From an uncultured Collinsella sp. (GTDB lineage Bacteria; Actinomycetota; Coriobacteriia; Coriobacteriales; Coriobacteriaceae), in the NCBI GenBank assembly GCA_958427975.1, contig CAUAEH010000014.1, forward strand, positions 1 through 41,059: DNA of 41,059 nucleotides. The letters are read 5' to 3'. The notes under the pieces are model-generated. The model was not told the origin of the DNA. It was given only the letters and a program-made list of their open reading frames with translations, and did no database searches. Positions 24,920-33,437 of the stretch are shown one piece after another. Each line of letters begins with the position of its first letter. Positions within the stretch are counted from its first letter, which is position 1. Made by a program: the position numbers and the translations under genes.

Positions 24920-26008
24920 CTACCTTTCCGTGCAGCTAATACAGGGGTCGATGGTCAGGATAATCATGGGCACGTTGGCAAGAAGCACGCCCTGCAGCGC
25001 ATGCGTCAGACCCGCCAGGTTTTGCGACGTCGGCGTGCGCACGCGGAAGCGGTCCAGGTTCTTGGTGCCGTTACCGCGTACATAGTAATATGCCTCGCCA
25101 CGCGGCTGCTCAATCACAACCTCGCCGCGCGCGCCGTCGGCCGGCGTGAGCTTGGTGCGTCCACCGATGCCGTCGTGCGGAATCTTACCCACAAGCTCCT
25201 TGATGATGTCCATGGCCTGCGTGACCTCGGCGCAACGCACCTGGCAGCGGGCATAGCAGTCGCCATCGCTAGCAACGATAGGCTCAAACGCGGCCAGGTC
25301 CGCATAGGCGCCGTCGCCGAACATGCGTACGTCGTAATCCACGCCCGAGGCGCGCCCAAACGGGCCGACCATCGAAAGCTCCAGCGCGTCCTTCTTGCTG
25401 ATCACGCCCACGCCATGCAGGCGCTCGCCGCAGCTATTGTCGTCCAAAAACGTATGCACCAGGGCCTCGTAGTCGGGGCGCATGGCGTCAAGCGTCTGGA
25501 CAATGCCTGCCAGCTCGGAGTCCTCGATGTCGTGCTTAAGGCCGCCGATCTCGTTAATCGAAAGGATCACGCGGCCGCCGCAGGTGCTCTCAAAAATCTT
25601 GAGAATTTGCTCGCGCAGCGTCCACGAGCGATAGAACAGCGCCTCGAAGCCAAAGGCATCGGCGAGCAGGCCCAGCCACAGCAGGTGCGAGTGAATGCGC
25701 GAAAGCTCGTGCAAAATGATGCGGATATACTGCACGCGGCCGGGCACCTCAATGTCGAGCATGCGCTCGCAGGCGCTGGCATAGCCGCAGCTATGGCCCA
25801 CGGCGCAGATACCGCAGATGCGCTCGGCGATGTAGCCAAACTGATGCATATCGCGCTTTTCGGTAAGCTTCTCGAGTCCGCGGTGCACAAAGCCGATCTG
25901 CGGAATTGCCTCGATAACGCGGTCGTCCTCGATCACCAGGTCCAGATGAAGCGGCTCGGGCAGCACCGGGTGCTGCGGGCCAAACGGAATAACGGAGCGA
26001 TGTGCCAT
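24920..26008 (-). CDS. echE: Ech-type group 4 [NiFe] hydrogenase large subunit
   Basis: 362 residues, homologous to NuoD/HycE. Both nickel-binding Cys pairs are present: RICGICAVGHS (Cys65, Cys68) and DPCISCTER at the very C-terminus (Cys356, Cys359). That makes it a true hydrogenase rather than a complex I relative. The protein ends right after the Arg of the second motif, so there is no C-terminal peptide for a maturation protease to remove, as I recall for EchE and CooH. It catalyses H+ reduction with electrons from ferredoxin at the cytoplasmic side of the membrane complex. ATG at 26008, with GGAGG about 10 bp upstream and 5 bp after the EchD stop. Confidence 0.9.
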   Translation of the reverse strand: MAHRSVIPFGPQHPVLPEPLHLDLVIEDDRVIEAIPQIGFVHRGLEKLTEKRDMHQFGYIAERICGICAVGHSCGYASACERMLDIEVPGRVQYIRIILHELSRIHSHLLWLGLLADAFGFEALFYRSWTLREQILKIFESTCGGRVILSINEIGGLKHDIEDSELAGIVQTLDAMRPDYEALVHTFLDDNSCGERLHGVGVISKKDALELSMVGPFGRASGVDYDVRMFGDGAYADLAAFEPIVASDGDCYARCQVRCAEVTQAMDIIKELVGKIPHDGIGGRTKLTPADGARGEVVIEQPRGEAYYYVRGNGTKNLDRFRVRTPTSQNLAGLTHALQGVLLANVPMIILTIDPCISCTER

Positions 26009-26013
26009 GGACC

Positions 26014-26727
26014 TTACGCCTCCTTTTTCTGCTTGTCGCGGGCGGCCTTGGCGGCAAGCGCCGCGCGGACCTTGGCCGCTTTCTCGGGATCCATGGCGGC
26101 GAGCTTTGCTTCCAGCTCGGCGGCTTTGAGCGCGGCCTTGGCGGCAGCTTCATCGTGCTGAGCATCGGAGCCGGCAGCCGCAGCGGGCTGAACGGCAGCG
26201 CCCGCAGCATCGCCGGCGCCTGCGGCGCCCTCCCCCGCAGCAGCAGCGGCAGCGGCCTTCTCGGCCGCAGCCTTGCGCGCCTTGGCCTCTGCGGCGGCAC
26301 GGACCTTCATGGCTTTCTCGCGCGCGGCCTTCACCTCGGGTGTGATGACGCTCATGGGCTCGGCAGTCGAGACCTGGTAGAAAAAGCCCTTAAAGTCGAT
26401 CTGCATGTCGGTGATGGCAAGCCCAAACAGATCGTGTGCCTCGTTCTCAAACGGAAACACCGCGGGGTAATACGAGCTGATGGACGGAATCTCCTGGCAC
26501 TGATCGATACCCTCGACCACCAGATTCTCAATCGCATAGTTTCCGTCCCGCGCGATCTGCTCTTGCGCAGCGCGGACGTTGATAAACGTATAGACCAGGC
26601 GATACGATCCGTCGTCCACACAGCGCTCGGCATGCATCAGCACAAAGCGCGCGCTGGCACCCTTGAGCGCCTGCACATGCGGCAACAGCTCATCGATCCC
26701 GACGGTGGTATAGATTGCCTTTTGCAT
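26014..26727 (-). CDS. echD: Ech hydrogenase subunit D (NuoC-like) with long Ala-rich tail
   Basis: 237 residues. Residues 1-135 are the NuoC/EchD 30-kDa fold, with the signature FPFENEAHDLFGLAI near 91-105. From about 135 to 237 the chain is an Ala/Lys/Glu-rich, helical, low-complexity tail not present in the EchD proteins I know. It scaffolds the large subunit in the peripheral arm. Its start overlaps the EchC stop by one base (TAATG), with GGAGG upstream. The tail may interact with other subunits or simply be a lineage-specific extension. Confidence 0.8.
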   Translation of the reverse strand: MQKAIYTTVGIDELLPHVQALKGASARFVLMHAERCVDDGSYRLVYTFINVRAAQEQIARDGNYAIENLVVEGIDQCQEIPSISSYYPAVFPFENEAHDLFGLAITDMQIDFKGFFYQVSTAEPMSVITPEVKAAREKAMKVRAAAEAKARKAAAEKAAAAAAAGEGAAGAGDAAGAAVQPAAAAGSDAQHDEAAAKAALKAAELEAKLAAMDPEKAAKVRAALAAKAARDKQKKEA

Positions 26728-27344
26728 TACTCGGCCTCCTTTGCAGCGACGGGCGTCTCAGCAGGTGCGTCGCCAGCGGCGGGCGCGGCGGGCTTCTCGG
26801 CAGGCGCGTCACCGGCACCGTCAGCCCCGGCCCCCGCAGCCACAAACCCGTCCTCGCCCAGCTCAACGCCACCGTCCCAGGTTGCGGCACCGCCCACGGT
26901 GAGCGGGTCACCGCCAGCACGCATCACGGCCTCCTTCTGGTCCAGGATGCCGCACGCCTCCACAATGGCATCGATCACGGTCTCGGGGCGAATGGCGCAC
27001 CCGGGCGCGTACACGTCCACGGGAATCGCGCGGTCCACGCCGCCGATCACGTTATAGGCATCGCGGAATACGCCGCCCGAACACGCGCAGATACCGCAGG
27101 CCACCACGCACTTGGGCTCGAGCATCTGGTTGTAGATCTGGCGCACGACGGGCAGGTTCTGCGCGTTGACCGAACCCGTCACCAAAAAGATATCCGCATG
27201 CTTGGGGTTGCCGGTGTTGACCACGCCAAAGCGCTCCGCATCGAACAGCGGCGTGAGCGAGGCCAGCACCTCGATATCGCATCCGTTGCAGCTCGAGCCG
27301 TCGTAATGAATAACCCACGGCGAGCGCGACATTTTATGATCCAT
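26727..27344 (-). CDS. echC: Ech hydrogenase small subunit (NuoB-like)
   Basis: 205 residues. The N-terminal 150 carry the proximal 4Fe-4S ligands of the NuoB/HycG family: GSSCNGCDIEVL (Cys19, Cys22), ACGICACSGG and APGCAIRPE. The last pair of residues in the usual PGCPPRPE is varied to AI. It hands electrons from EchF to the Ni-Fe site of EchE. A Gly/Ala/Pro-rich tail of about 50 residues follows and appears disordered. ATG at 27344 with GGAGGCGG 5 bp upstream, 12 bp after the EchAB stop. Confidence 0.85.
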   Translation of the reverse strand: MDHKMSRSPWVIHYDGSSCNGCDIEVLASLTPLFDAERFGVVNTGNPKHADIFLVTGSVNAQNLPVVRQIYNQMLEPKCVVACGICACSGGVFRDAYNVIGGVDRAIPVDVYAPGCAIRPETVIDAIVEACGILDQKEAVMRAGGDPLTVGGAATWDGGVELGEDGFVAAGAGADGAGDAPAEKPAAPAAGDAPAETPVAAKEAE

Positions 27345-27356
27345 AGATGCCGCCTC

Positions 27357-30239
27357 CTAAATAAACACGTCGACGAGGATGGGCATAAGGTTGAGCAGGC
27401 CAAACACCAGCGCCACGCCCCAGCCGAGCTTAAAGCAGCTGCGCCAGGTGCTACGGGCGAAGGTGTTATCGATCAGCACCTCGACAAAGTACGTCGAGGC
27501 CATCACGACCAGGGCGACCAGCCAGCTCACCGGGTTGTCCCAAACAAAGAACATGCCCACCCACATCAAAAACAGCACGGTCTCGCACCAGTGCATAAGG
27601 GTCATCTTGGCCAGCGTGCCGCCGCTCATCTCGGTGGCGACGCCCTGGACGATCTCCTGATGCGCGTGATGCGAGTACGAAAGGTCAAACGGCGACTTGC
27701 GCAACTTGATGGTAAGCACCGCGAGCAGCGCGAGGAAAATGGGCGCGCTGTACACGATGATGGGGGCCGACTGCCCCGTCACGGCAATGGAATCGAAGCT
27801 GTCGGTGGCAAGATACAGGCCCACGCTCATCAGCAGAACGGCGGGCTCGTAACTCATGACCTGCAGCAGCTCGCGGTCGGCGCCGACCTGGGCAAATGGG
27901 CTTTGCGTCGAGGCGGACGCCAGCACCACAAAGATTGCGGCGAGCGTCACCATAAAGGCGCACAACATCGTGTTGGAACCCGACACAAAGATGCCGCCGC
28001 CCACCACGGTAAAGATGAGCGCGCACGCCATATAGGTATCGTCCATGGTGTTTACGCTGGCAGGAGCCTTGCGCAGCAGCTTGGCAACGTCGTAGAAGGG
28101 CTGGAGCAGGCGCGGACCCACGCGGCCCTGCATACGGGCGGACAGCTTGCGGTCGACGCCGTCAATCAGGCCGCCCACAAGCGGCGCCAGCAAGGCAAAC
28201 GCCACGGTGCCAATAAATATGCCCACGACGCCCGAGCCTTCGAAATACTTGCCGCGCAGCACCGAGGGCGCGCTCATGGCAAGCCGCTCGGGCCCAATCC
28301 ACGCGCAACACAGCAGCGCAAACAAGATAATGCTGCAGCACACGACGCTACCCGCGGGGCCGATGCGCTTCTCGCCAAGGGCGTCCTCCGAGTACCAATT
28401 GCGCTTTTCGGCCTTCACCTCGTGTCCCATCGAGCCGCGGAAATGGCGATAATTGTCGGTTCCCACACCCGAAAGATATACGTTTACGTGCGGTTTGTTA
28501 CTCACGCGGAATGAAGTCAGCAGCACCACGGCAATAAACGCCACGATAACCACCATCAGATACATGGCGTCCTTGCCGATAACGTACGGCACGCGGCCAA
28601 ACACCATGGCCAAGTAAGGCGACACCAGACCGCTCGAGATGAGCGGAAACGCCACGCAGCACAGAATCAGCAGCGCGGCGATGGTGTTGAGGGCCATCCA
28701 TTCGGTCTTATGGACATTGACCTCAACGTTTTGAGCCGTGGGATCGACGCCCGAAAGCTTGGCGAGCCACTTGCCCCAGAAGAAGAACGTCGCGGCCGAG
28801 CCAAAGGCAAGCACCATGATCATGAGCACGTTGCCGGTCTGCGCAAACGCCACCAGGGCGCCCCACTTGGACACGAGCATGCCAAACGGCGCCACAAACA
28901 TGCCCATGATGCCCAGCATCATCAGGCGCGTCAGGTGCGGCATACGGCTGAACATACCGTCCATGTCCTCGATATTGCGGCTGCCGATATGGTGCTCGGC
29001 AGTGCCCACACACAGGAACAGCAGCGACTTTGCCACCGTGTGGAAAAGGATCAGGAAGATGGCCGCCCATACGGCCTCGGGCGCGCCGACACCCAAGCAG
29101 GCACTGATGAGGCCCAGGTTGGAAATGGTGGAGTACGCGAGCACGCGCTTGGCGTTGCTCTGCGAGATGGCCATGAGGGCAGCGAGCAAAAACGTGATGG
29201 CACCCACACTCGTGACCATAAAGCCGGTCACGGGATAGATAGCATAGAGCGGGCTCAGCTTGACCATCAGGAACACGCCGGCTTTGACCATGGTTGACGA
29301 GTGCAGCAGGGCGCTCGTGGGCGTGGGGGCAACCATAGCACCCAGCAGCCAAGTGTGGAACGGCATCTGTGCGGCCTTGGTGAGCGCGGCGAGCGACAGC
29401 AGGATGACCGGCATCACCAGCAGCGCGGACTGCGCGGTTCCGGCGCCGGAAAGCTCGATCATACCCGAGATGGTCAGCGGCATGCCGTTAACGTGCAGGA
29501 ACATAAGGCCTGCCAAAAACGCGATGCCGCCCAGCATGTTGAGGATGATCTGGGTGAAAGCGTTTTTAATGGCCTCGGGCGTGCGCGTGTAGCCAATCAT
29601 GAGGAACGAGCACACGGTGGTGATTTCCCAGCCGCAGAACAGCCACTCAAGGTTGTCGCTCGTCACGATGACGAACATGGCCGAGAGGAACAGGAACATG
29701 AGCGCCAGGAACTGCGGGCGACGGTCGGGCGCGGTCTGCCCGCGCAGCGCGGCCTCGTGCTCGTCATGGGCCTGGAAGTCCTTCATGTAGCCCAGGGCAT
29801 ACACGCAGATAAGGCTGCCGACGATGCCGACGGCGAGGACCATGATTACGCTCATGTAGTCCAGGTAGAGCGGCGTTGCGGTGACGGCTTCGGTCGCGGG
29901 CAGCGTCATGGCTGCAAAGGCGAGCGAGCCCACCAGCTGGACTATGCCGAGCACCGTGGTGAGCGCGTTCCTATATTTGTACGCGTTGTACAGGATGACG
30001 GCGCACAGGATGACGTCGATGACGGAGCTGATGATCGAGAGCACATGCGAGGTGCCGGGGGCAACCTCAAAGCTCTGCGGACCCGTGCCAAAAAACATGG
30101 CGGCGACTACAACTGTCACCGCCATAATAATGCCGGAGCCTATGAGCCCCACCGCATCGCGGACGCGGTCACCGCGCGCAAGCAGCATGCCCAGCGCCGG
30201 TACCAGCGGAAACAGGGTAAGGAAATACAGTAGCGTCAT
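27357..30239 (-). CDS. Fused Ech hydrogenase membrane subunits EchA-EchB
   Basis: One uninterrupted frame of 960 residues. Residues 1 to about 570 are a NuoL/MrpD/EchA-type ion-translocating subunit (about 14-15 helices; GWEITTVCSFLMIGYTRTPE, ALLHSSTMVKAGVFLMVKLS and KRVLAYSTISNLGLISACLG are family motifs, with Lys and His residues on the proton path). A further helix region joins it to a NuoH/EchB domain from about 660 to the end (GLIDGVDRKLSARMQGRVGP, SPFAQVGADRELLQVMSYEP, EIVQGVATEMSGG). In known Ech complexes these are separate proteins. No ribosome site lies before the internal Met at the junction. It pumps ions as ferredoxin-driven H2 evolution proceeds. First gene of the operon; ATG at 30239 after GGGGGAG. 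Confidence 0.85.
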   Translation of the reverse strand: MTLLYFLTLFPLVPALGMLLARGDRVRDAVGLIGSGIIMAVTVVVAAMFFGTGPQSFEVAPGTSHVLSIISSVIDVILCAVILYNAYKYRNALTTVLGIVQLVGSLAFAAMTLPATEAVTATPLYLDYMSVIMVLAVGIVGSLICVYALGYMKDFQAHDEHEAALRGQTAPDRRPQFLALMFLFLSAMFVIVTSDNLEWLFCGWEITTVCSFLMIGYTRTPEAIKNAFTQIILNMLGGIAFLAGLMFLHVNGMPLTISGMIELSGAGTAQSALLVMPVILLSLAALTKAAQMPFHTWLLGAMVAPTPTSALLHSSTMVKAGVFLMVKLSPLYAIYPVTGFMVTSVGAITFLLAALMAISQSNAKRVLAYSTISNLGLISACLGVGAPEAVWAAIFLILFHTVAKSLLFLCVGTAEHHIGSRNIEDMDGMFSRMPHLTRLMMLGIMGMFVAPFGMLVSKWGALVAFAQTGNVLMIMVLAFGSAATFFFWGKWLAKLSGVDPTAQNVEVNVHKTEWMALNTIAALLILCCVAFPLISSGLVSPYLAMVFGRVPYVIGKDAMYLMVVIVAFIAVVLLTSFRVSNKPHVNVYLSGVGTDNYRHFRGSMGHEVKAEKRNWYSEDALGEKRIGPAGSVVCCSIILFALLCCAWIGPERLAMSAPSVLRGKYFEGSGVVGIFIGTVAFALLAPLVGGLIDGVDRKLSARMQGRVGPRLLQPFYDVAKLLRKAPASVNTMDDTYMACALIFTVVGGGIFVSGSNTMLCAFMVTLAAIFVVLASASTQSPFAQVGADRELLQVMSYEPAVLLMSVGLYLATDSFDSIAVTGQSAPIIVYSAPIFLALLAVLTIKLRKSPFDLSYSHHAHQEIVQGVATEMSGGTLAKMTLMHWCETVLFLMWVGMFFVWDNPVSWLVALVVMASTYFVEVLIDNTFARSTWRSCFKLGWGVALVFGLLNLMPILVDVFI

Positions 30240-30290
30240 ACCATCACTCCCCCATGCAAAAACGCTGCAATTGTTTAACGTTATAGCTCA

Positions 30291-30331
30291 ATTGAGGAGT
30301 AGCGGCGGCAGGTTTTCGGTCAACTGAGGAG
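30291..30331. repeat. Short direct repeat upstream of the ech operon
   Basis: TCAATTGAGGAGT and TCAACTGAGGAGT occur 27 bp apart, the first inside the palindrome CTCAATTGAG. They lie about 50-90 bp before the EchAB start and could be binding sites for an ech regulator or chance AT/GAG repetition. No clear -35/-10 pair is seen around them. Confidence 0.35.
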
Positions 30332-30383
30332 TTTTAGGCGTACGGGGTAAGGACACGTCCGCTTTGGAGCAGTGGCGCGGCAA

Positions 30384-30408
30384 GAAAAATGCGCCCCCTG
30401 TGGGCGCA
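30384..30408 (-). terminator. Terminator of the double-HTH gene
   Basis: On the minus strand TGCGCCC (30408-30402) pairs with GGGCGCA (30396-30390) around ACAGG, followed by TTTTTC. It lies 12 bp after the stop codon and insulates the ech operon from the HTH gene upstream on the same strand. Confidence 0.8.
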
Positions 30409-30420
30409 CCATCCCGTTCG

Positions 30421-30816
30421 CTATTCCGCCTTTTTAACGCGCGGCTTGCGACCGCGCGGCTTATCGATAAGCGCGTCGGCGCCGCCATCGCGATACTGGC
30501 GACACCAGGCCTTAACCGAAGACTCGCTGGGAATCTTGTGCTTGATCATGGCCTCGCGAACCGTCAGACCGTTTTCCAAACGGTCCTTAACCACGGCGAG
30601 CTTTACGTCGTACGAATACGTGCGGTGATGCGAGCCCGCGTTGAGCACAGCGTCGGCACCGCCCACGGCATATGCGCGGGCCCACTGGCGAGCCGTGGCC
30701 TGGGGAATGCCAAGCTTTGCGGCAAGGGCGCGGTGACCGACCCCCTCTTGGAGGATCTCGACGGCGCGCTGCCTAACCTCGGGCGCATGCGTGCGAGTCC
30801 TAGTTGCTTCCGACAT
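30421..30816 (-). CDS. Stand-alone double helix-turn-helix protein, InsJ (IS150 OrfA)-like
   Basis: 131 residues with two homeodomain-like HTH units: VRQRAVEILQEGVGHRALAA with KLGIPQATARQWARAYAVGG (about 15-55), and VKLAVVKDRLENGLTVREAM with KIPSESSVKAWCRQYRDGGA (about 70-115). Each ends in the W-x-x-x-Y-x-x-G-G-A-D-A-L pattern of IS3-family OrfA proteins. The basic tail RGRKPRVKKAE ends the protein. The leucine zipper and OrfB transposase are missing and no IS ends flank the gene; it has its own terminator. A domesticated or relict transposase regulator is the likely reading. Start: ATG at 30816; a GTG at 30825 is an alternative. Confidence 0.7.
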   Translation of the reverse strand: MSEATRTRTHAPEVRQRAVEILQEGVGHRALAAKLGIPQATARQWARAYAVGGADAVLNAGSHHRTYSYDVKLAVVKDRLENGLTVREAMIKHKIPSESSVKAWCRQYRDGGADALIDKPRGRKPRVKKAE

Positions 30817-30825
30817 ACCTGCCAC

Positions 30826-31150
30826 TTCTTAGCCTTAACCGTTAATCTGCTTTCTTACGTGCACGCTAGATAGTAGCATTTTGCTGTTTGCTCAAAGTAG
30901 TTAATTAAAATAGACGCGGCGTTATCTGGGCATTTGACACCTATTTACGACATTTCTTTATCGATTATTTACGCTGGTAGCTAGCTCGCAGCTAATCGTC
31001 ATTCGTTTGCCAACAAAATTGACATCTCTTTATGTCCTTTGGTCTAGAGGGAATAATTATTAACCCCTCCCCCAATAATTTTGAGCGGCCTGCAGGGCAG
31101 TGACGCCTCACTCCTCATGATTACCGCGCATTGCCATCCACCCGAGCAAA
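30826..31150. other. AT-rich intergenic stretch without a gene
   Basis: About 325 bp, clearly richer in A+T than its surroundings (for example TAGTTAATTAAAATAGAC and GGAATAATTATTAACCCC). I see no ORF, tRNA or convincing promoter. It must contain the promoter of the double-HTH gene. The composition suggests acquired or relict DNA. Confidence 0.5.
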
Positions 31151-31152
31151 AC

Positions 31153-31190
31153 AAAAAGGGCGGGACCTGCTGCGCTTGCAGACCCCGCCC
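31153..31190 (-). terminator. Terminator of the flavin oxidoreductase gene
   Basis: On the minus strand GGGCGGGGTCTGC (31190-31178) pairs with GCAGGTCCCGCCC (31170-31158), one mismatch, followed by TTTTTG. It lies about 75 bp after the stop codon. Confidence 0.8.
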
Positions 31191-31263
31191 CGGTTGACAC
31201 CCGATGGGACGCAGTCGGGCGAGGCAGGTCCGTGCTGCCGCCCCGCCTGGCCGCGATGTTCAA

Positions 31264-33294
31264 CTACAGCTCGTTGGCCGCGTGATACGCCGTGCGAATG
31301 GCGCTCGCAATGTCGGCAGTGCGCTCGCCCGAGCAGTCGCCCACGCAGGTCACGGGCACCGTCACGCCGTCCAGGTCAAACGCGTTGGCCTTGGAGCCCA
31401 CGGCCATCACCACGTAATCGCAGGCGATCTTCACCGGCTCCTCGGCGCCGTCCTCGGTGGTGCGAATGGCCTCCACGCCCTCGTCGGTAATGGCGGTCAG
31501 GCGGGTCTTCACGTGCTGCTCCACGTTGTGCTCTGCAAAGTCGCTCATAATCAGCGGCAGAATGGTCTCGGACTCGCCCGCGGCAATCTTGTCGAGCATC
31601 TCCACGATCGCCACCTCGCAGCCATGCTGCAGCAGGTACTCGGCAGTCTCGGTGCCCACCAGGCCGCCGCCAATGACAGCGACGCGGCCCGTAAGCTCCG
31701 CCTTGCCGGCCAGCACGTCCCAGCTCGAGACGACCTTCTCCGAGTCGGCACCCGGAACGGGGATAACCACGTCGTGCGCGCCCACGGCCACAATCGCGGC
31801 GTCGGCGGCGTTGAGGTCCTCAGCAGTAGCGGCATGGTTGAGCTCAACCTTCACGCCCAGGCCGGGCAGAATCTTCTCGTAATACTCGACCGAGCGCATG
31901 ATCTCGTCCTTGCGCGGAGGCGCGGCCGCCAGCACAATCTGGCCGCCCAGATGATCGCTCGCCTCGTAGACGGTCACATCGTAGCCGCGCTTGGCCGCCA
32001 CGCGTGCGGCCTCCAGGCCGGCAATACCGCCGCCCACCACGGCGATCTTCTTGTCGCCCTCGCCCGGCTTGATGGCGACGGTCGCCTCGTCGCCGTTCTC
32101 GGCGTTGAGCACGCACGAGATGTACTTGCGGTTTTGAATCGCATCGACGCAGCCCTTGTTGCAGTTGAGGCACTCGCGGATGGGCTCACCCGTGGCAGCC
32201 TTCAGCGCAATGTCGGGGTCGCACATGAGCGAGCGGCCATAGGCGATGATGTCGGCCGCGCCGTCTTCCAGAATCTTCTCGCCGGCCTCGACCGAGATGA
32301 CACGGCCCACGGTTGCCACCGGCACGGAGACCAGGGCCTTGACGCGCTCGGCCACGGGCAGCGTCCAGTTATAGGGCATGGCGCCCATGGGCGGAATGGT
32401 GTCGCCCATGTTGCCGGTGTGGTTGGCCTGTGCAACCTGGATCATGTCGATGCCCGCGCCCTCGAGCAGCTTGGCGAACTCGCAGGCCTCGTCAGGCTGC
32501 AGGCCGCCCTTGCCGCGCGGCGTGCCGTCGGGGTTCTCCATGATCACGGGGAGCTTGTACTCCACCATCAGCTGCGGCGCGGCTTCCTTAATGGCAGCGA
32601 CGACCTCGAGCGCGTAGCGAACGCGGTTCTCGAACGAGCCACCGTACTCGTCGGTGCGCTGGTTGAGGATGGCCGAGCACAGCGAACCCACCAGGCGATC
32701 GCCGTGGACCTCGATGGCGTCGATGCCGGCCTGCTGCGCACGGGCGGCCGAGGCAGCGATGGCTTCCTTGATCTGGGTGAGCTGTTCTACGCTTGCCTCG
32801 TTCACAAAGTGCTGCATGTCGTGGTGCAGCTTGGCGTAGGCCTGATTGCGGATCTCGTTGGACTCGGCCATCTTGGCGGCAAAGGTCTCCTCGTCGCCGG
32901 CGGCCTTGGCCTCCTGCGCGGCCTTGGCAGCGGCCATGGATCCCATGACCATGCGGCCGACACCGGGCACGTCATACTCGGGGTGGAACAGCTGCAGCGC
33001 GACCTTGGCGCTGTGCTTGTGGACGGCGTCGGCCAGTGCCTTAAACGTGGGGATCTGGGCGTCGGTCGCCAGCTTGGGCGTGGGGCTTGCGGTCATAACG
33101 GGAGCGACGTCGCCGATGACGATGTAGCTCACGCCGCCACGGGCCAGACGCTCATAAAAGGCCAGGCTGCGCTCGCCGATGGAACCGTCGCGCTCCTCGT
33201 AGCCGGTGGTCAGCGGCGGGAACATAATGCGGTTCTTGAGCTCAAGGGGGCCAACCGTAATGGGCTGGAGCAGCTTGGATGCAGGTGCGGTCAT
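31264..33294 (-). CDS. Old Yellow Enzyme/enoate reductase-type flavo-iron-sulfur oxidoreductase
   Basis: About 676 residues in the FadH/BaiCD/enoate reductase layout. An FMN-binding TIM barrel (about 5-335) begins LLQPITVGPLELKNRIMFPP. The 4Fe-4S motif CLNCNKGCVD with a fourth Cys in YISCVLN follows, then an FAD/NAD(P)H domain with two Rossmann motifs: KIAVVGGGIAGLEAARVA (near 392) and RVAVIGGGLVGTETAEYL. These enzymes reduce alpha,beta-unsaturated carbonyls or acids. The barrel block HGDRLVGSLCSAILNQRTDE differs from the usual HGxxGYL: the Tyr that acts as proton donor in FadH is Leu here. The substrate is unknown. Start: ATG at 33294, GAGAGG 7 bp upstream; an ATG at 33300 abuts that site. 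Confidence 0.85.
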   Translation of the reverse strand: MTAPASKLLQPITVGPLELKNRIMFPPLTTGYEERDGSIGERSLAFYERLARGGVSYIVIGDVAPVMTASPTPKLATDAQIPTFKALADAVHKHSAKVALQLFHPEYDVPGVGRMVMGSMAAAKAAQEAKAAGDEETFAAKMAESNEIRNQAYAKLHHDMQHFVNEASVEQLTQIKEAIAASAARAQQAGIDAIEVHGDRLVGSLCSAILNQRTDEYGGSFENRVRYALEVVAAIKEAAPQLMVEYKLPVIMENPDGTPRGKGGLQPDEACEFAKLLEGAGIDMIQVAQANHTGNMGDTIPPMGAMPYNWTLPVAERVKALVSVPVATVGRVISVEAGEKILEDGAADIIAYGRSLMCDPDIALKAATGEPIRECLNCNKGCVDAIQNRKYISCVLNAENGDEATVAIKPGEGDKKIAVVGGGIAGLEAARVAAKRGYDVTVYEASDHLGGQIVLAAAPPRKDEIMRSVEYYEKILPGLGVKVELNHAATAEDLNAADAAIVAVGAHDVVIPVPGADSEKVVSSWDVLAGKAELTGRVAVIGGGLVGTETAEYLLQHGCEVAIVEMLDKIAAGESETILPLIMSDFAEHNVEQHVKTRLTAITDEGVEAIRTTEDGAEEPVKIACDYVVMAVGSKANAFDLDGVTVPVTCVGDCSGERTADIASAIRTAYHAANEL

Positions 33295-33437
33295 GGACAT
33301 TCCTCTCTTGTAGGCGCGGCGGCGATGGTGCCGCGTAGTTGTCTAGAGGATATGGCATGGGGGCACAGCGGCGCAACGGAAATCGGCGAATATCAGGTGG
33401 CAGCAGGTGGATGGGGGTGGGACGGCCCGTCGGTTTA

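Noticed and set aside
24920..30239. Complex I (nuo) operon
   Set aside because: The large subunit keeps both Ni-binding Cys pairs and only six subunit functions are present, so it is an Ech hydrogenase.
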